From Thermotoga sp. Mc24 (GTDB lineage Bacteria; Thermotogota; Thermotogae; Thermotogales; Thermotogaceae): a stretch of 64,000 nucleotides of DNA. Below, one piece after another: positions 1 to 8,521 of this stretch. Where the stretch lies: assembly GCF_000784835.1 (NCBI RefSeq), contig NZ_JSFH01000007.1, positions 124,001-188,000 on the forward strand. Direction: 5' to 3'. How positions within the stretch are numbered: the stretch's first letter is position 1; every line of letters starts with the position of its first letter. A program made the translations under genes and the position numbers. The notes under the pieces are model-generated. The model was not told the DNA's origin, did not search any database, and saw only the letters and a program-made list of their open reading frames with translations.

Positions 1-108
1 GAGAAGAATACCAAAAGCTGTTTTTTTCTTGGTAGTTTTCCTAGAAAGGAAAAAACCACCAATCAACGTTGCCACCACAAGAATCATCGCTGCTACCAGA
101 AAAACCAT
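1..108 (-). CDS. V-type ATP synthase subunit K (membrane c-ring), partial
   Basis: Only the first 36 codons lie in the window; the gene runs off the left edge. The ATG at 108 follows a good GGAGGTG site placed between it and the subunit I stop 14 bases upstream. The residues form one hydrophobic helix followed by a lysine-rich turn, as expected for the first helix of a proteolipid ring subunit. The call rests mainly on position directly after subunit I, where K (c) is found in many archaeal and bacterial V/A-ATPase operons. The ion-binding carboxylate lies outside the window, so proton versus sodium specificity cannot be judged. Confidence 0.65.
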   Translation of the reverse strand, partial: MVFLVAAMILVVATLIGGFFLSRKTTKKKTAFGILL

Positions 109-122
109 GCTTACACCTCCAA

Positions 123-1979
123 TCAGAGTTTGTATCTTTCTGGATTGAATTCCCTTCCACTGTCTTTGAAGAATCTTGTGAAAAATTCGTAAAATTCAAG
201 CCTCAAAGTCTGAATGAATACGACGAGTCCCTCCAGACCGATTATTATGATGTTTCCAAGAAAGAGTATCACGAACGTCACAACAGGATTCTTTGCCATT
301 TTTGCCATGGTGTAAAATGCAAGGAAAAGTCCGGCGTGGTTCAAGGCAAAAGCTCCAAGCCTCACAAAGGAGAGGGTGTTGCTGAAGTAGCTTATTAGAA
401 TCTCGAAAACTTCGAAGAAAGCCTGTACAATTCTTTCTGATAAAGGGGCTTCTGTGAATATGAAACTGTACACATACATAACACCCACGAGGACACCCAT
501 GGATATGAGTCCAAACCTTGGGAAAGACCCATTCATGAAAAAGATCAAAACCGATACGACGGCGATCCAGTAGAAAAGCAGTCCGAGTATCCCGTTGTGG
601 TTGAAAAGTAGTTCTCGTTTTTCTCGATTTTTTAGATTGTTGACAATGTTCAAAATCATTGCGAACGTGATGGTGGCTATTCCAATATATATGGAAAAAG
701 CGAGGAAGTAGTTTATGTTTTCCATGGGCCTTTTCCAGATAGAAGGAATGATCTCGTAGCCGAATACGCTCCCGTAAAGCATCCCGAATATAGAAGAAGA
801 TACTCCTGCCGATCCAATTACATAGAGAAGATCGTTTTTTAATCTCCAGTACAATCCAAAGCCGAACAGCGCCAGAACCAGACCGTGCCCAACATCACCG
901 AACATCATTCCAAAGAACGCCAGAAACATTATGGCAACAAAAGGGGTGGGATCTATTTCGTCACTGGAAGGTATGCCGAACATTCGTGTTATGGACTCGA
1001 AATGTTTGAAAAATCCTCTGTTTTTCAAGAGTGTTGGGGGTTTCGTATTCGGTTGGCACGACAGGAGAACCATCCGGGGATTGGATTCCAGGAATCGTTT
1101 CATTTCTTCCAGGTTCTGATGGGTTGTCCAGCCCGAGATCACGAGGAAATTCTCCGTTGATTTCGTTTTTTGGAGGAGATCGTGGATATTTTTCAAGATG
1201 TAGATGTACTCAAAATAATTTTTCACAAGCCGTCTGTTCTTGTAGAACTCCCTTCTTATGGTTGAATTCAGTATCTCTATTTCTGAATCCAGCACCTTCA
1301 GTTCATCTTCGAGCTGTAAGGAGATTTCAGAAGGAGTACCGGAGTAGCTCTCGGAGAGAGAGTACTCCACGAAACCGGCTGTCGTTAACGTGCTCTCCAA
1401 GTCCAATTCCTTTCGATGGATAACGAAAAGCCATGTTTTTTCCTCCTCGACTGCTACTTCCAGTATCAACACATCTTCATCTTTGACGCTCTCTTTCAAT
1501 CTTTCCACGTAATCGTTACCTATGTTTCCAAAGTGGTATCGGAAGAATTCAGATTCTCTTAAATCTTTCAGATTCACATCTATCATCCGAAGTCTTTCAA
1601 CTATCTCGAGATCTTTCGTTTTCTTTTCTCTTTCCTGCTTCAAATCGTTCATTTTTCTGTGTAGAGTTTCAACAACGGGAAGTACTTTTTCTATGAACGC
1701 ATTCACATCTTTCAGTGAGATATTCATTTTCGAAATGTCCACATTCTGGGGTTCCGGTGATGGTGTTTCACCAATCATCTCGTAGAGGTTCATGAACTTG
1801 CTGTAAATATCATCGTAAAAGGTATGGTCTGGGGTTCTAAGAAGATTCAGGGTCTCCTCTTCGAAGATAGACTCCAGCGGAATCATTTCCACACTCTCCG
1901 TATCGAGGATTCTTTTCAGCAATCTTTCGGATTCATCAACAGGTGCTATGATGCTGAACGCACTGAGTTTCTCTTGCAT
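123..1979 (-). CDS. atpI: V-type ATP synthase subunit I (a subunit, stator)
   Basis: This is the 70-kDa membrane stator subunit that forms the ion half-channels against the K ring and links to the peripheral stalk. Residues 1 to about 330 are a charged, coiled-coil-rich cytoplasmic domain. The rest is about 7-8 hydrophobic segments, including a GMMFGDVGHG stretch and a SFVRLGAF stretch typical of the family. At 618 residues it is close to usual length. A GTG at 1988 overlaps the subunit C stop, but the GAGGA site at 1989-1993 sits about 9 bases before the ATG at 1979, so I prefer that start. It is co-transcribed with subunits C and K. Confidence 0.92.
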   Translation of the reverse strand: MQEKLSAFSIIAPVDESERLLKRILDTESVEMIPLESIFEEETLNLLRTPDHTFYDDIYSKFMNLYEMIGETPSPEPQNVDISKMNISLKDVNAFIEKVLPVVETLHRKMNDLKQEREKKTKDLEIVERLRMIDVNLKDLRESEFFRYHFGNIGNDYVERLKESVKDEDVLILEVAVEEEKTWLFVIHRKELDLESTLTTAGFVEYSLSESYSGTPSEISLQLEDELKVLDSEIEILNSTIRREFYKNRRLVKNYFEYIYILKNIHDLLQKTKSTENFLVISGWTTHQNLEEMKRFLESNPRMVLLSCQPNTKPPTLLKNRGFFKHFESITRMFGIPSSDEIDPTPFVAIMFLAFFGMMFGDVGHGLVLALFGFGLYWRLKNDLLYVIGSAGVSSSIFGMLYGSVFGYEIIPSIWKRPMENINYFLAFSIYIGIATITFAMILNIVNNLKNREKRELLFNHNGILGLLFYWIAVVSVLIFFMNGSFPRFGLISMGVLVGVMYVYSFIFTEAPLSERIVQAFFEVFEILISYFSNTLSFVRLGAFALNHAGLFLAFYTMAKMAKNPVVTFVILFLGNIIIIGLEGLVVFIQTLRLEFYEFFTRFFKDSGREFNPERYKL

Positions 1980-1984
1980 ACAGA

Positions 1985-3026
1985 TCACTCCTCAAAAGTC
2001 ACAAGGTATCCTTTGGCTTCTTCAAAACTCAGGCTGTATCTCTTTGTTTCTATGATGGTCACGAGATCTTTGTATTCGTACTCACGAATATAGACGTAAC
2101 CACCTGCAACATCGCACCCGTTTTGCAAATTGTTTGATAGCCTCCTCGCTTTATCGAGAAGTATTCGATCACATATTCTTTCCAGAACGAACGGCAGATC
2201 GTCTTCCTTTACATCCTTGAAGAACTTTCCATACGGAGTTTGAGAAAGTTTTTTGAGAAATTCTTCTGTAGAGGACACGTTGGAAAGCTCCACGAAAAGC
2301 TGTCTTTCGAGTAAACCCCTGAGTGGAATGAGTAAATTCAGAACTTCGGAAGGTTGAAGCTTGAACAAAAGGCGCGCTCTGTATATCCATTCTATGTTCG
2401 TCATGTCTATCTGTAAGTAAAACAGATCTCTGATTCCCTCTGTACAGAAAGAAGATCCACTTAGCTTCCTCTTCATCGTTAGGAAGTACCACAGATCCAA
2501 AGCGTTCAACAGATAGTAAACCTTTCCAGAGGTCTGGTAGTTCCTGTAAGCGTTCTCCAGTGGCACGCGATACTCCGTTTTTTCGAGTACTTTCCAGAGT
2601 TCTTCCATGTTTTTTGCTGAGAGAAGCGAGGATTCATCGACACTTTATATGATAGAGAGGATAGAGTTTTGACTCACTGAGGTTCTCGAAGTATCCGGAA
2701 TGGACTATTCGAATGATGAATTTTACGTTTTCGATCTCAAATCTTTTTTCGAACATGAAAAAGATTTTCCTTATATCGTACGGAAGGTAGAAGTAGATTC
2801 TGTACAGATCATGGACAATGGCTCCCCTTAACAGGATTTCCAGATCCCTTCTGTGGATCTTCGATACGTCTACATCTTTCAAGAACCTCTGATAATGTGT
2901 GTGCTGTTTCAAATAATCTGCTATCTCTATCACGCTGTTCGTTTTCATGAGGTTCTTGAAGTCCTCTTTGGTGAGCATCTTCGACTTCATAGCCTTCACT
3001 TTTGCGGAAAGCCCCATGAGCTTCAT
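1985..3026 (-). pseudogene. V-type ATP synthase subunit C (d), split by a frameshift
   Basis: Two adjacent reading frames together make one subunit C, the central-stalk piece that couples the A3B3DF rotor to the K ring. The first frame (3026 to 2634, 130 residues) carries the family's N-terminal half, with an EIENVKFIIR segment like the usual D-V-E-N-L-K motif. The second (open from 2644, first ATG 2608, stop 1985, about 207-219 residues) gives the C-terminal half. The frames join near ATAAAGTGTCG at 2648-2638: removing one A from the AAA run fuses them into about 345 residues, a normal family length. Neither half has decayed otherwise. It could be a recent mutation, a phase-variable or programmed slip, or a sequencing error. 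Confidence 0.8.
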
Positions 3027-3030
3027 TTCA

Positions 3031-3354
3031 TCACTCCTCTGACAGGAGCATATCTACTATTTCACTAACGAGTTCATCAAGATGTGATTCCAGATCCTCC
3101 ATTCGTTTCCTCAGCTCCGATTGCTCCCTTTTGGCTTTGGATTCGATTCTACTCATCTCCAGTTTCACGTTTTCGATCAGTTCCCTGTAGTGTTCGTCTA
3201 TCAATTTTTTCCGCTGTTCCTTGAATTCTCTGAGCTTTTCGATCTCTTTTTTATATTCATTTTCCATCTCTTCTTCTATTTTCTTGACCTCTTCTTTGAA
3301 ATGTTTCTCTCTATCCACAAGGTTCTTCACTATCGTTGCAAGATCGATCTCCAT
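3031..3354 (-). CDS. V-type ATP synthase subunit H/G (peripheral stalk coiled coil)
   Basis: The 107-residue protein is almost entirely a charged coiled coil (E, K and R rich), matching the length and character of archaeal AhaH / bacterial subunit G, which pairs with subunit E in the stator stalk. Its ATG overlaps the TGA of the upstream phosphoesterase (TGATG), and a GGGGGAG site lies in the end of that gene, so the two are translationally coupled. Subunit C follows after 4 bases. Coiled-coil proteins align poorly, so the identification leans on operon position; a truncated subunit E is a less likely alternative. Confidence 0.7.
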   Translation of the reverse strand: MEIDLATIVKNLVDREKHFKEEVKKIEEEMENEYKKEIEKLREFKEQRKKLIDEHYRELIENVKLEMSRIESKAKREQSELRKRMEDLESHLDELVSEIVDMLLSEE

Positions 3355-4406
3355 CAGCTTCTCCCCCTTCCGTAATTTCCAAAGAACCTCCAGAGTTTCA
3401 CCGCAAACCTGACGAGTCTTCTCCTCATCAGAAATTTTCCCACCTCTCGCTCTTTACCCGACAGAACAATGGCGCTCAACGCGAACAATCCCGTTCCAAG
3501 CAGAACGATCCAGTAGTTCTGGATCACGAAGGAATAGGTGTAGATCCACAGAGTATGCACCGTTCGATCGATCATGTTGAAACCAGGAGTCGGAAGCTTT
3601 ATTACATCGTATTTTACTCCAGTTGGGGACACATGAACCCTTATAAAATGGTAAAAGTAGTGCTCTGGGTCGGTACCAAAAAGCTCTGCTCCTGCTCCAC
3701 CCGTGATGATGTACGACACACCGTTCCATTCTCCCCTGAAGTAACCGTGAATGTGACCGGCAAAAACCATTGTGACGTTGTATTCCTTCAGAATATTCAA
3801 GAGCGTTTGGGCATTTTCCAAATCCTTCATGGAGTGGCCAGGTTGTTTTTCCTTACGTGGGTCGTACACCGGTACGTGCATAAAAACGAACCGGTATCTG
3901 TAAGACTGGGATTTCTCCAGTTCTTTTTTCAACCATTCTAATTGATACGCGTCCACATATTTCTCGTTCGCGTTGTTGAGGACTATGAAATATGAGTTTC
4001 CCGTATGGAAGGAGTAGTAGAGAGGTCCGAAAATCTTCAAATAGTTTCCGGGATCGTCAGCGAGGTCGTGATTACCCGGGACGGGAAGAACTGGTATTTT
4101 GAATCTTCTGAGCTGTTCCAGGTACAACTCCCATTTGAACAGAGATCCATCGAAGACCATATCTCCCGTGTTTACAGCGAATGCTGCGTTTTGTTCTCTG
4201 TTCACTGCGTCTATGAGCTTGGAAAAGGTGGAGATGGAATTTTTGTTGTCACCAAAGACAATGAAAGTGAAATCGTCTTTTAAATTTTCTTTTTCAACAC
4301 TGCTGATGTTTTGATACACCAGATCTTTCTCCGGTACAACGAACAGGTAAGTATCCAGAACTTTCAAAACGGACAGTCCGATCATGGTAATTACTATTCC
4401 TATCAA
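3354..4406 (-). CDS. Membrane-anchored calcineurin-like metallophosphoesterase
   Basis: A 350-residue protein with an N-terminal membrane helix, a metallophosphoesterase domain, and another hydrophobic segment around 300-320. The metal-site motifs are in order: GDN at 52-54, NTGD at 79-82, GNHD at 111-114, H177 in MHVP, and GHIH at 217-220, so it should be an active dinuclear-metal phosphohydrolase. Substrate unknown. It is the first gene of the V-ATPase transcription unit, overlapping the H/G start by one base. The start is uncertain: TTG at 4406 is 18 bases from the GGAGGT site at 4425-4430, and ATG at 4385 is further. A perfect TATAAT lies on this strand at 4441-4446. Confidence 0.85.
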   Translation of the reverse strand: MIGIVITMIGLSVLKVLDTYLFVVPEKDLVYQNISSVEKENLKDDFTFIVFGDNKNSISTFSKLIDAVNREQNAAFAVNTGDMVFDGSLFKWELYLEQLRRFKIPVLPVPGNHDLADDPGNYLKIFGPLYYSFHTGNSYFIVLNNANEKYVDAYQLEWLKKELEKSQSYRYRFVFMHVPVYDPRKEKQPGHSMKDLENAQTLLNILKEYNVTMVFAGHIHGYFRGEWNGVSYIITGGAGAELFGTDPEHYFYHFIRVHVSPTGVKYDVIKLPTPGFNMIDRTVHTLWIYTYSFVIQNYWIVLLGTGLFALSAIVLSGKEREVGKFLMRRRLVRFAVKLWRFFGNYGRGRS

Positions 4407-4440
4407 AAAGGAGCGCGTCGTTCCACCTCCTTATGAGAGG

Positions 4441-4460
4441 ATTATACCCCCTTCGGGGTA
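4441..4460 (-). promoter_or_regulatory. Possible promoter and palindrome upstream of the phosphoesterase/V-ATPase unit
   Basis: Read on the minus strand, a perfect TATAAT (4446-4441) is directly preceded by the palindrome ACCCC-GAAG-GGGGT (4460-4447), which would occupy the promoter spacer. No convincing -35 is seen. The palindrome could be an operator or a small hairpin. The divergent fabG gene has only a weak TACAAT at 4492-4497. Confidence 0.4.
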
Positions 4461-4523
4461 ACTTTAATGGCTTCTTAAATAGAACACGTGATACAATTTA
4501 AAAAAACGCAAGGAGGTGCGTTC

Positions 4524-5264
4524 ATGAGGCTTGAAGGGAAGGTGTGTTTGATCACAGGGGCTGCAAGCGGGATAGGGAAAGCCACCACGCTTCTTTTCGC
4601 ACAGGAAGGAGCTACGGCGATCGCTGGCGATATCTCGAAAGAAAATCTCGACTCTCTTGTGAAAGAGGCAGAAGGACTTCCGGGGAAGGTTGATCCCTAC
4701 GTTTTGAACGTGACCGACAGGGATCAGATAAAAGAAGTCGTGGAAAAAGTCGTTCAAAAGTACGGTCGAATCGATGTTCTGGTGAACAATGCGGGAATAA
4801 CAAGGGATGCGCTTCTTGTGAGGATGAAAGAAGAAGACTGGGATGCGGTAATAAACGTGAATCTGAAGGGTGTTTTCAACGTGACTCAGATGGTGGTGCC
4901 CTACATGATCAAACAGAGGAACGGTTCGATCGTGAACGTCTCCTCTGTCGTTGGAATATACGGGAATCCCGGTCAGACGAATTACGCGGCGTCGAAGGCG
5001 GGAGTCATAGGGATGACCAAGACGTGGGCGAAGGAACTCGCTGGAAGAAACATCAGGGTGAACGCTGTGGCACCCGGATTCATAGAAACCCCCATGACCG
5101 AAAAACTTCCAGAAAAAGCACGTGAAGCAGCCCTTTCCAGAATACCGCTGGGAAGGTTTGGGAAGCCAGAAGAGGTGGCGCAGGTTATACTCTTTCTCGC
5201 ATCGGACGAGTCGAGTTACGTCACCGGACAGGTGATAGGAATAGATGGGGGCCTCGTGATCTGA
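4524..5264 (+). CDS. fabG: 3-oxoacyl-[acyl-carrier-protein] reductase
   Basis: NADPH-dependent reduction of 3-oxoacyl-ACP in the fatty-acid elongation cycle; cytoplasmic short-chain dehydrogenase. The Rossmann motif TGAASGIG is at 11-18, NNAG at 88-91, and the catalytic triad is S141, Y154 and K158 (GQTNYAASKAG). At 246 residues it is standard FabG length, and the C-terminal VTGQVIGIDGG is typical. The start is the ATG at 4524 behind AGGAGGTG (4511-4518). It is transcribed alone, divergently from the phosphoesterase, and ends in a hairpin shared with the convergent amidohydrolase. A general short-chain alcohol dehydrogenase is possible, but FabG fits best. Confidence 0.93.
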   Translation: MRLEGKVCLITGAASGIGKATTLLFAQEGATAIAGDISKENLDSLVKEAEGLPGKVDPYVLNVTDRDQIKEVVEKVVQKYGRIDVLVNNAGITRDALLVRMKEEDWDAVINVNLKGVFNVTQMVVPYMIKQRNGSIVNVSSVVGIYGNPGQTNYAASKAGVIGMTKTWAKELAGRNIRVNAVAPGFIETPMTEKLPEKAREAALSRIPLGRFGKPEEVAQVILFLASDESSYVTGQVIGIDGGLVI

Positions 5265-5270
5265 GGCCCC
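5248..5270. terminator. Bidirectional terminator between fabG and the amidohydrolase
   Basis: Perfect 8-bp stem GGGGCCTC / GAGGCCCC with a 7-base loop that contains the fabG stop codon. The stem abuts the amidohydrolase stop (5271-5273). There is no long T-run on either side, so efficiency is uncertain. Confidence 0.7.
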
Positions 5271-6431
5271 TCATCTTCTGAAGACTTCCACTCCGTCTAT
5301 GTAAACCCTTTCCACCACGGATTTCATATCGAACGGATGTCCGCTCCAGACCACAAGATCCGCGTCCTTTCCAGGTTCAATGGAACCGATTCTATCTTCG
5401 AGGCCGAGGATCTTAGCAGGATTCACCGTCAGGATCTTCAGCAGATCTTCTTCCTTTGCACCGTACCTCATGGCAGTTGCCGCCTGAACGGTTGCAAACT
5501 CGAGAGGAATCACCGGGTGATCACACATCAAGGCTATAAGAACCCCATCTTTCAGGAGTTTTGCGATAGTTTCCATCGTCAGATCTTTCAGTTCCAGCTT
5601 TGTTCTGAAGGTGAGGAGTGGTCCCACAACGACGGGTATCTTTTTCTCCGCTAGCACCTTAGAAATCTTGTACGCTTCCGTTCCGTGTTCTATGACGAGG
5701 TTGAAACCGAACTCCTCTGCTATTCTGATGGCGGTGAGGATGTCGTCCGCTCGGTGGGCGTGCATCCTGGCAGGAATTTTCTTTCTGAGGACCATCTCGC
5801 CGACTTCCATTTTCAGGTCGGTTTCGGTGAATTCTTTTCCTTCTTTCTGGGCGAGTTCCTTTTTCTTCATGTAATTCTTCACTTTAGTGAAGTAGTCTCT
5901 GATCACTCCCGCTGTTCCCATTCTCGTTGAAGGAGTTTGTTTCCTCTCACCGTAGACCCTCTTTGGATTTTCTCCGAACGCCATCTTCAAACCTGCGGGA
6001 TCCTTCACAACGCACTCTTCCACAATTATGGACCTGAACTTTATCACACTTCCCTGTCCACCCACCGGGTTGGCGCTTCCAGGAACGATCATCACGGATG
6101 TGACTCCACCGGCAAGAGCCCGCTCTATGGCCGGATCCTGCGGATTGAAACCATCGAGTGCTTTCACATGCGGTGTGACGGGATCCGTAGCTTCGTTTCC
6201 ATCACTGTAATAGTACCCTACTCCTTCCTCAAAGAGCCCGATGTGGGAGTGCGCGTCGATGAAACCAGGAAACAGGAATTTTCCCGTCAGATCAACGATT
6301 TCCGCGTCGGGATCTTCTATGTTTTCTCCCAACTTTTCCACTTTTCCGTTCGAGACAAGCACATCTCCTTTGAAGGGTCTGGAAGTTATGGGAAAGACCG
6401 TGGCGTTTTTAAAGAGAATCTTCACACTCAT
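5271..6431 (-). CDS. Amidohydrolase, imidazolonepropionase-like superfamily member
   Basis: A metal-dependent hydrolase of the amidohydrolase superfamily. It has an N-terminal beta-sandwich segment, then the metal site DAHSH (HxH) near residue 60, HAHR and EHG motifs in the barrel, and a late CDHP aspartate, all expected for the mono/dinuclear site. The C-terminal IGSIEPGKDADLVVW closing motif is characteristic. The exact substrate (imidazolone, dipeptide or other cyclic amide) cannot be told from sequence. ATG at 6431 lies immediately after AGGGGAGGG; GTG at 6425 has better spacing. The gene overlaps the 3' end of the permease gene by 23 bases and is probably co-transcribed with it. Confidence 0.85.
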   Translation of the reverse strand: MSVKILFKNATVFPITSRPFKGDVLVSNGKVEKLGENIEDPDAEIVDLTGKFLFPGFIDAHSHIGLFEEGVGYYYSDGNEATDPVTPHVKALDGFNPQDPAIERALAGGVTSVMIVPGSANPVGGQGSVIKFRSIIVEECVVKDPAGLKMAFGENPKRVYGERKQTPSTRMGTAGVIRDYFTKVKNYMKKKELAQKEGKEFTETDLKMEVGEMVLRKKIPARMHAHRADDILTAIRIAEEFGFNLVIEHGTEAYKISKVLAEKKIPVVVGPLLTFRTKLELKDLTMETIAKLLKDGVLIALMCDHPVIPLEFATVQAATAMRYGAKEEDLLKILTVNPAKILGLEDRIGSIEPGKDADLVVWSGHPFDMKSVVERVYIDGVEVFRR

Positions 6432-7275
6432 CCCTCCCCTTTTGGTTCGCTTCACGAACTATTTTAACACGTTCCAGACTGGAAAACACCATGGAGATCA
6501 AAAGGAGGATTGCCCCTAAAAGCTGTTTCCCTGCCATCGTCTCGCCCAGCATGAAATAAGAAACAACTGCTGCGAAAACAGGTTCTCCCAGGAAAACAAT
6601 CGCAGACACGTTGTTTCCAAGCGCTTTTTGGTATTTTGCCTGAAGGTAGATGGCCAGAATGGTGGCCGCAAGAGCGGTGAAGACAGCACTTCCAACAGCT
6701 GGGAGTGTGAAGTTCCAGTTCTTCCAGAAAACATTCAGTATCAGGTTCAAAATCCCCACTACCAGAAACTGTGGAAAGAGGAGATCCACTTCTTTGACTC
6801 GCTTTGAGAACATCGTTATCAGGACAACGTGCAAGGCAAAGCTCACCGCACAGATCAAGGTGAGAAAGTCCCCGAAGTTGAAGCCTTTGATTCCACCTGA
6901 GATCATGTAAAGTCCCAGGCTTGCGACAAAAAAGGAAACGATCTGGAATATCGTTGGAATTTCTCTCTCCAGAAGATACGCAAAGACCGGAACGAAAACG
7001 ATGTACATCGATGTGATGAAACCGCTCTTCGTGGAGGTGGTGATCGTGAGTCCCCACGTTTGTGTGGTATAGGCAATTCCCAGGAGTGTTCCAAGGATCG
7101 ATCCGTACTTGACGTTCCCCTTTCCAAATAGAAAATAAGAAACCAGTGCTGCGATGAAGAATCTAACGGCGATATAAAAGGTGGGAGAGACTCCCACCAG
7201 TACGATCTTCTGTATAGGAAATGTCGATCCCCAGATGAACGCAACGAAGAGTAAACTGAAGAGTGCCTTTACCAA
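6409..7275 (-). CDS. EamA/DMT-superfamily permease
   Basis: A 288-residue, very hydrophobic protein with about ten transmembrane segments arranged as two repeats, as in EamA (DUF6) drug/metabolite transporters. The first helix carries the common FIWGSTFPI motif and the second repeat the FLGEPVFAAVVSYFMLGE motif. The substrate is unknown; relatives export amino acids or metabolites. It starts with TTG at 7275 behind GGGTGGTGA, three bases after the upstream gene's stop, and runs 23 bases into the amidohydrolase. A metabolite transporter beside an amidohydrolase may suggest linked substrates, which is inference only. Confidence 0.88.
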   Translation of the reverse strand: MVKALFSLLFVAFIWGSTFPIQKIVLVGVSPTFYIAVRFFIAALVSYFLFGKGNVKYGSILGTLLGIAYTTQTWGLTITTSTKSGFITSMYIVFVPVFAYLLEREIPTIFQIVSFFVASLGLYMISGGIKGFNFGDFLTLICAVSFALHVVLITMFSKRVKEVDLLFPQFLVVGILNLILNVFWKNWNFTLPAVGSAVFTALAATILAIYLQAKYQKALGNNVSAIVFLGEPVFAAVVSYFMLGETMAGKQLLGAILLLISMVFSSLERVKIVREANQKGRDECEDSL

Positions 7276-7278
7276 TCT

Positions 7279-8457
7279 TCACCACCCGCTTCTCACTGTG
7301 AATTCGAATTCTTTTTCTGAATTGGCCGGAACGATCAATTCGAAAACGATCTGGTCTGAAGTTTCTTTCAACGGTTTGATGGAAAATCTGAGCAGTCTCA
7401 GCATATTTCCGTAGACGTTGATTCTCACCTTCGATTCTGTTTCGTTCAGGTTCTGAACGGTCACTCTCCAAGTCCTTTCGTATTCGTATGTGTCTTTGTA
7501 GTTTCTTTCGTCCAGAATCTCTCCTCTCACGCGAACGTCCCAGGAGTCCGTTACGGGAAGCTCCAGAAGGGAGTTTTTCGGAGTGTCGGGGATGCTTGTT
7601 TCCCCGATCATTATATCCACACCGGAAATGTTAGAGAATATGCTCACCGTGCCTCCCGGAAGATCCACAGGAGTCTTGAAACTTCTCGTGAAGGTGGTTT
7701 TCTGATAATCGAAACTCGAGTCATTCACTGCAAAAGAGTACGAGTAGTACTCGTTAGTGATGGGCAAATTCGTTTCTATGAGATTCACAACAGGGGATTT
7801 GTCCAGATCTTTCAACTTGCCGAGGTGATAAACCTTGACTTCCTCAGACTCGTGTTCTTCGGGCATTTCTCTTGAGGCCGAAACGCTGAGGTACATCCCT
7901 TTCCAAATGGAAGTTTCCCCAGCGGGCCTGGAAATTAAAAAAACATCCGCGCTTTCCACACCAGAGACCGATAGAAAGGCGTTTCCTGTGAGAGTATCTT
8001 CGAAGAGATAGTACCTGACGTTCCAGCTTCCTGAGGAACGCAGAAGCAAAGTTACCTTTCCCTGTCCGTTCATCACGAGTTTCCGACCGATCTGGGGTTC
8101 TTCGTATTCCAGAACAAGCCACTTTTTCAACGCGGAGTTGTATACGTAGTACTTCGTGTCTTTTTTCAAAACGAGAGGAGAAGTACTTATCACTTCGAAC
8201 TGTGAGGGAGGTTCGTCCACCGCTTTGACGGTTTTTCCTTTTATAATTTCTTCCCAGGAAGGTTCTTTTTCCGAAACCACGTACCAGCTTTTTGCTCCGA
8301 TTACATCCATCACGTCCCATCCCTGAGGAACGGAGATGGTTTCTGTACCGCTCACGGATAAACTTTCCATGAGGATCGCACTGTCCTGAAAAAGAATGAG
8401 AACGGGTGCTGCAAAGATCGTTGTCGATGCGAATAAAAGAAACAACAAGCTTCTCAT
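7279..8457 (-). CDS. Exported protein of unknown function (DUF4139-like C-terminus)
   Basis: About 392 residues with a clear signal peptide (MRSLLFLLFASTTIFAAPV) and the rest polar and beta-rich. The C-terminal half, with a repeated pattern of Y-rich strands, an R-T-W-R-V segment and a final 'VPANSEKEFEFTV', resembles the mucoidy-inhibitor/DUF4139 fold in style, but I cannot confirm the family. It is probably secreted to the periplasm or toga space. The best start is the ATG at 8457, nine bases after AGGAGGAGG; a GTG at 8466 has no spacing. It is first in a minus-strand run with the permease and amidohydrolase. Confidence 0.7.
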   Translation of the reverse strand: MRSLLFLLFASTTIFAAPVLILFQDSAILMESLSVSGTETISVPQGWDVMDVIGAKSWYVVSEKEPSWEEIIKGKTVKAVDEPPSQFEVISTSPLVLKKDTKYYVYNSALKKWLVLEYEEPQIGRKLVMNGQGKVTLLLRSSGSWNVRYYLFEDTLTGNAFLSVSGVESADVFLISRPAGETSIWKGMYLSVSASREMPEEHESEEVKVYHLGKLKDLDKSPVVNLIETNLPITNEYYSYSFAVNDSSFDYQKTTFTRSFKTPVDLPGGTVSIFSNISGVDIMIGETSIPDTPKNSLLELPVTDSWDVRVRGEILDERNYKDTYEYERTWRVTVQNLNETESKVRINVYGNMLRLLRFSIKPLKETSDQIVFELIVPANSEKEFEFTVRSGW

Positions 8458-8521
8458 AATTTTCACCTCCTCCTGAAGATTCTATCACCCGGGGTTAAAA
8501 TATCCTGAGAGGTGATTCGAG

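Noticed and set aside
7844-8488. Basic 214-residue frame overlapping the exported protein gene on the same strand
   Set aside because: Out-of-frame reading of a gene with a clear signal peptide and binding site; Arg/Ser-rich translation typical of a shifted frame.
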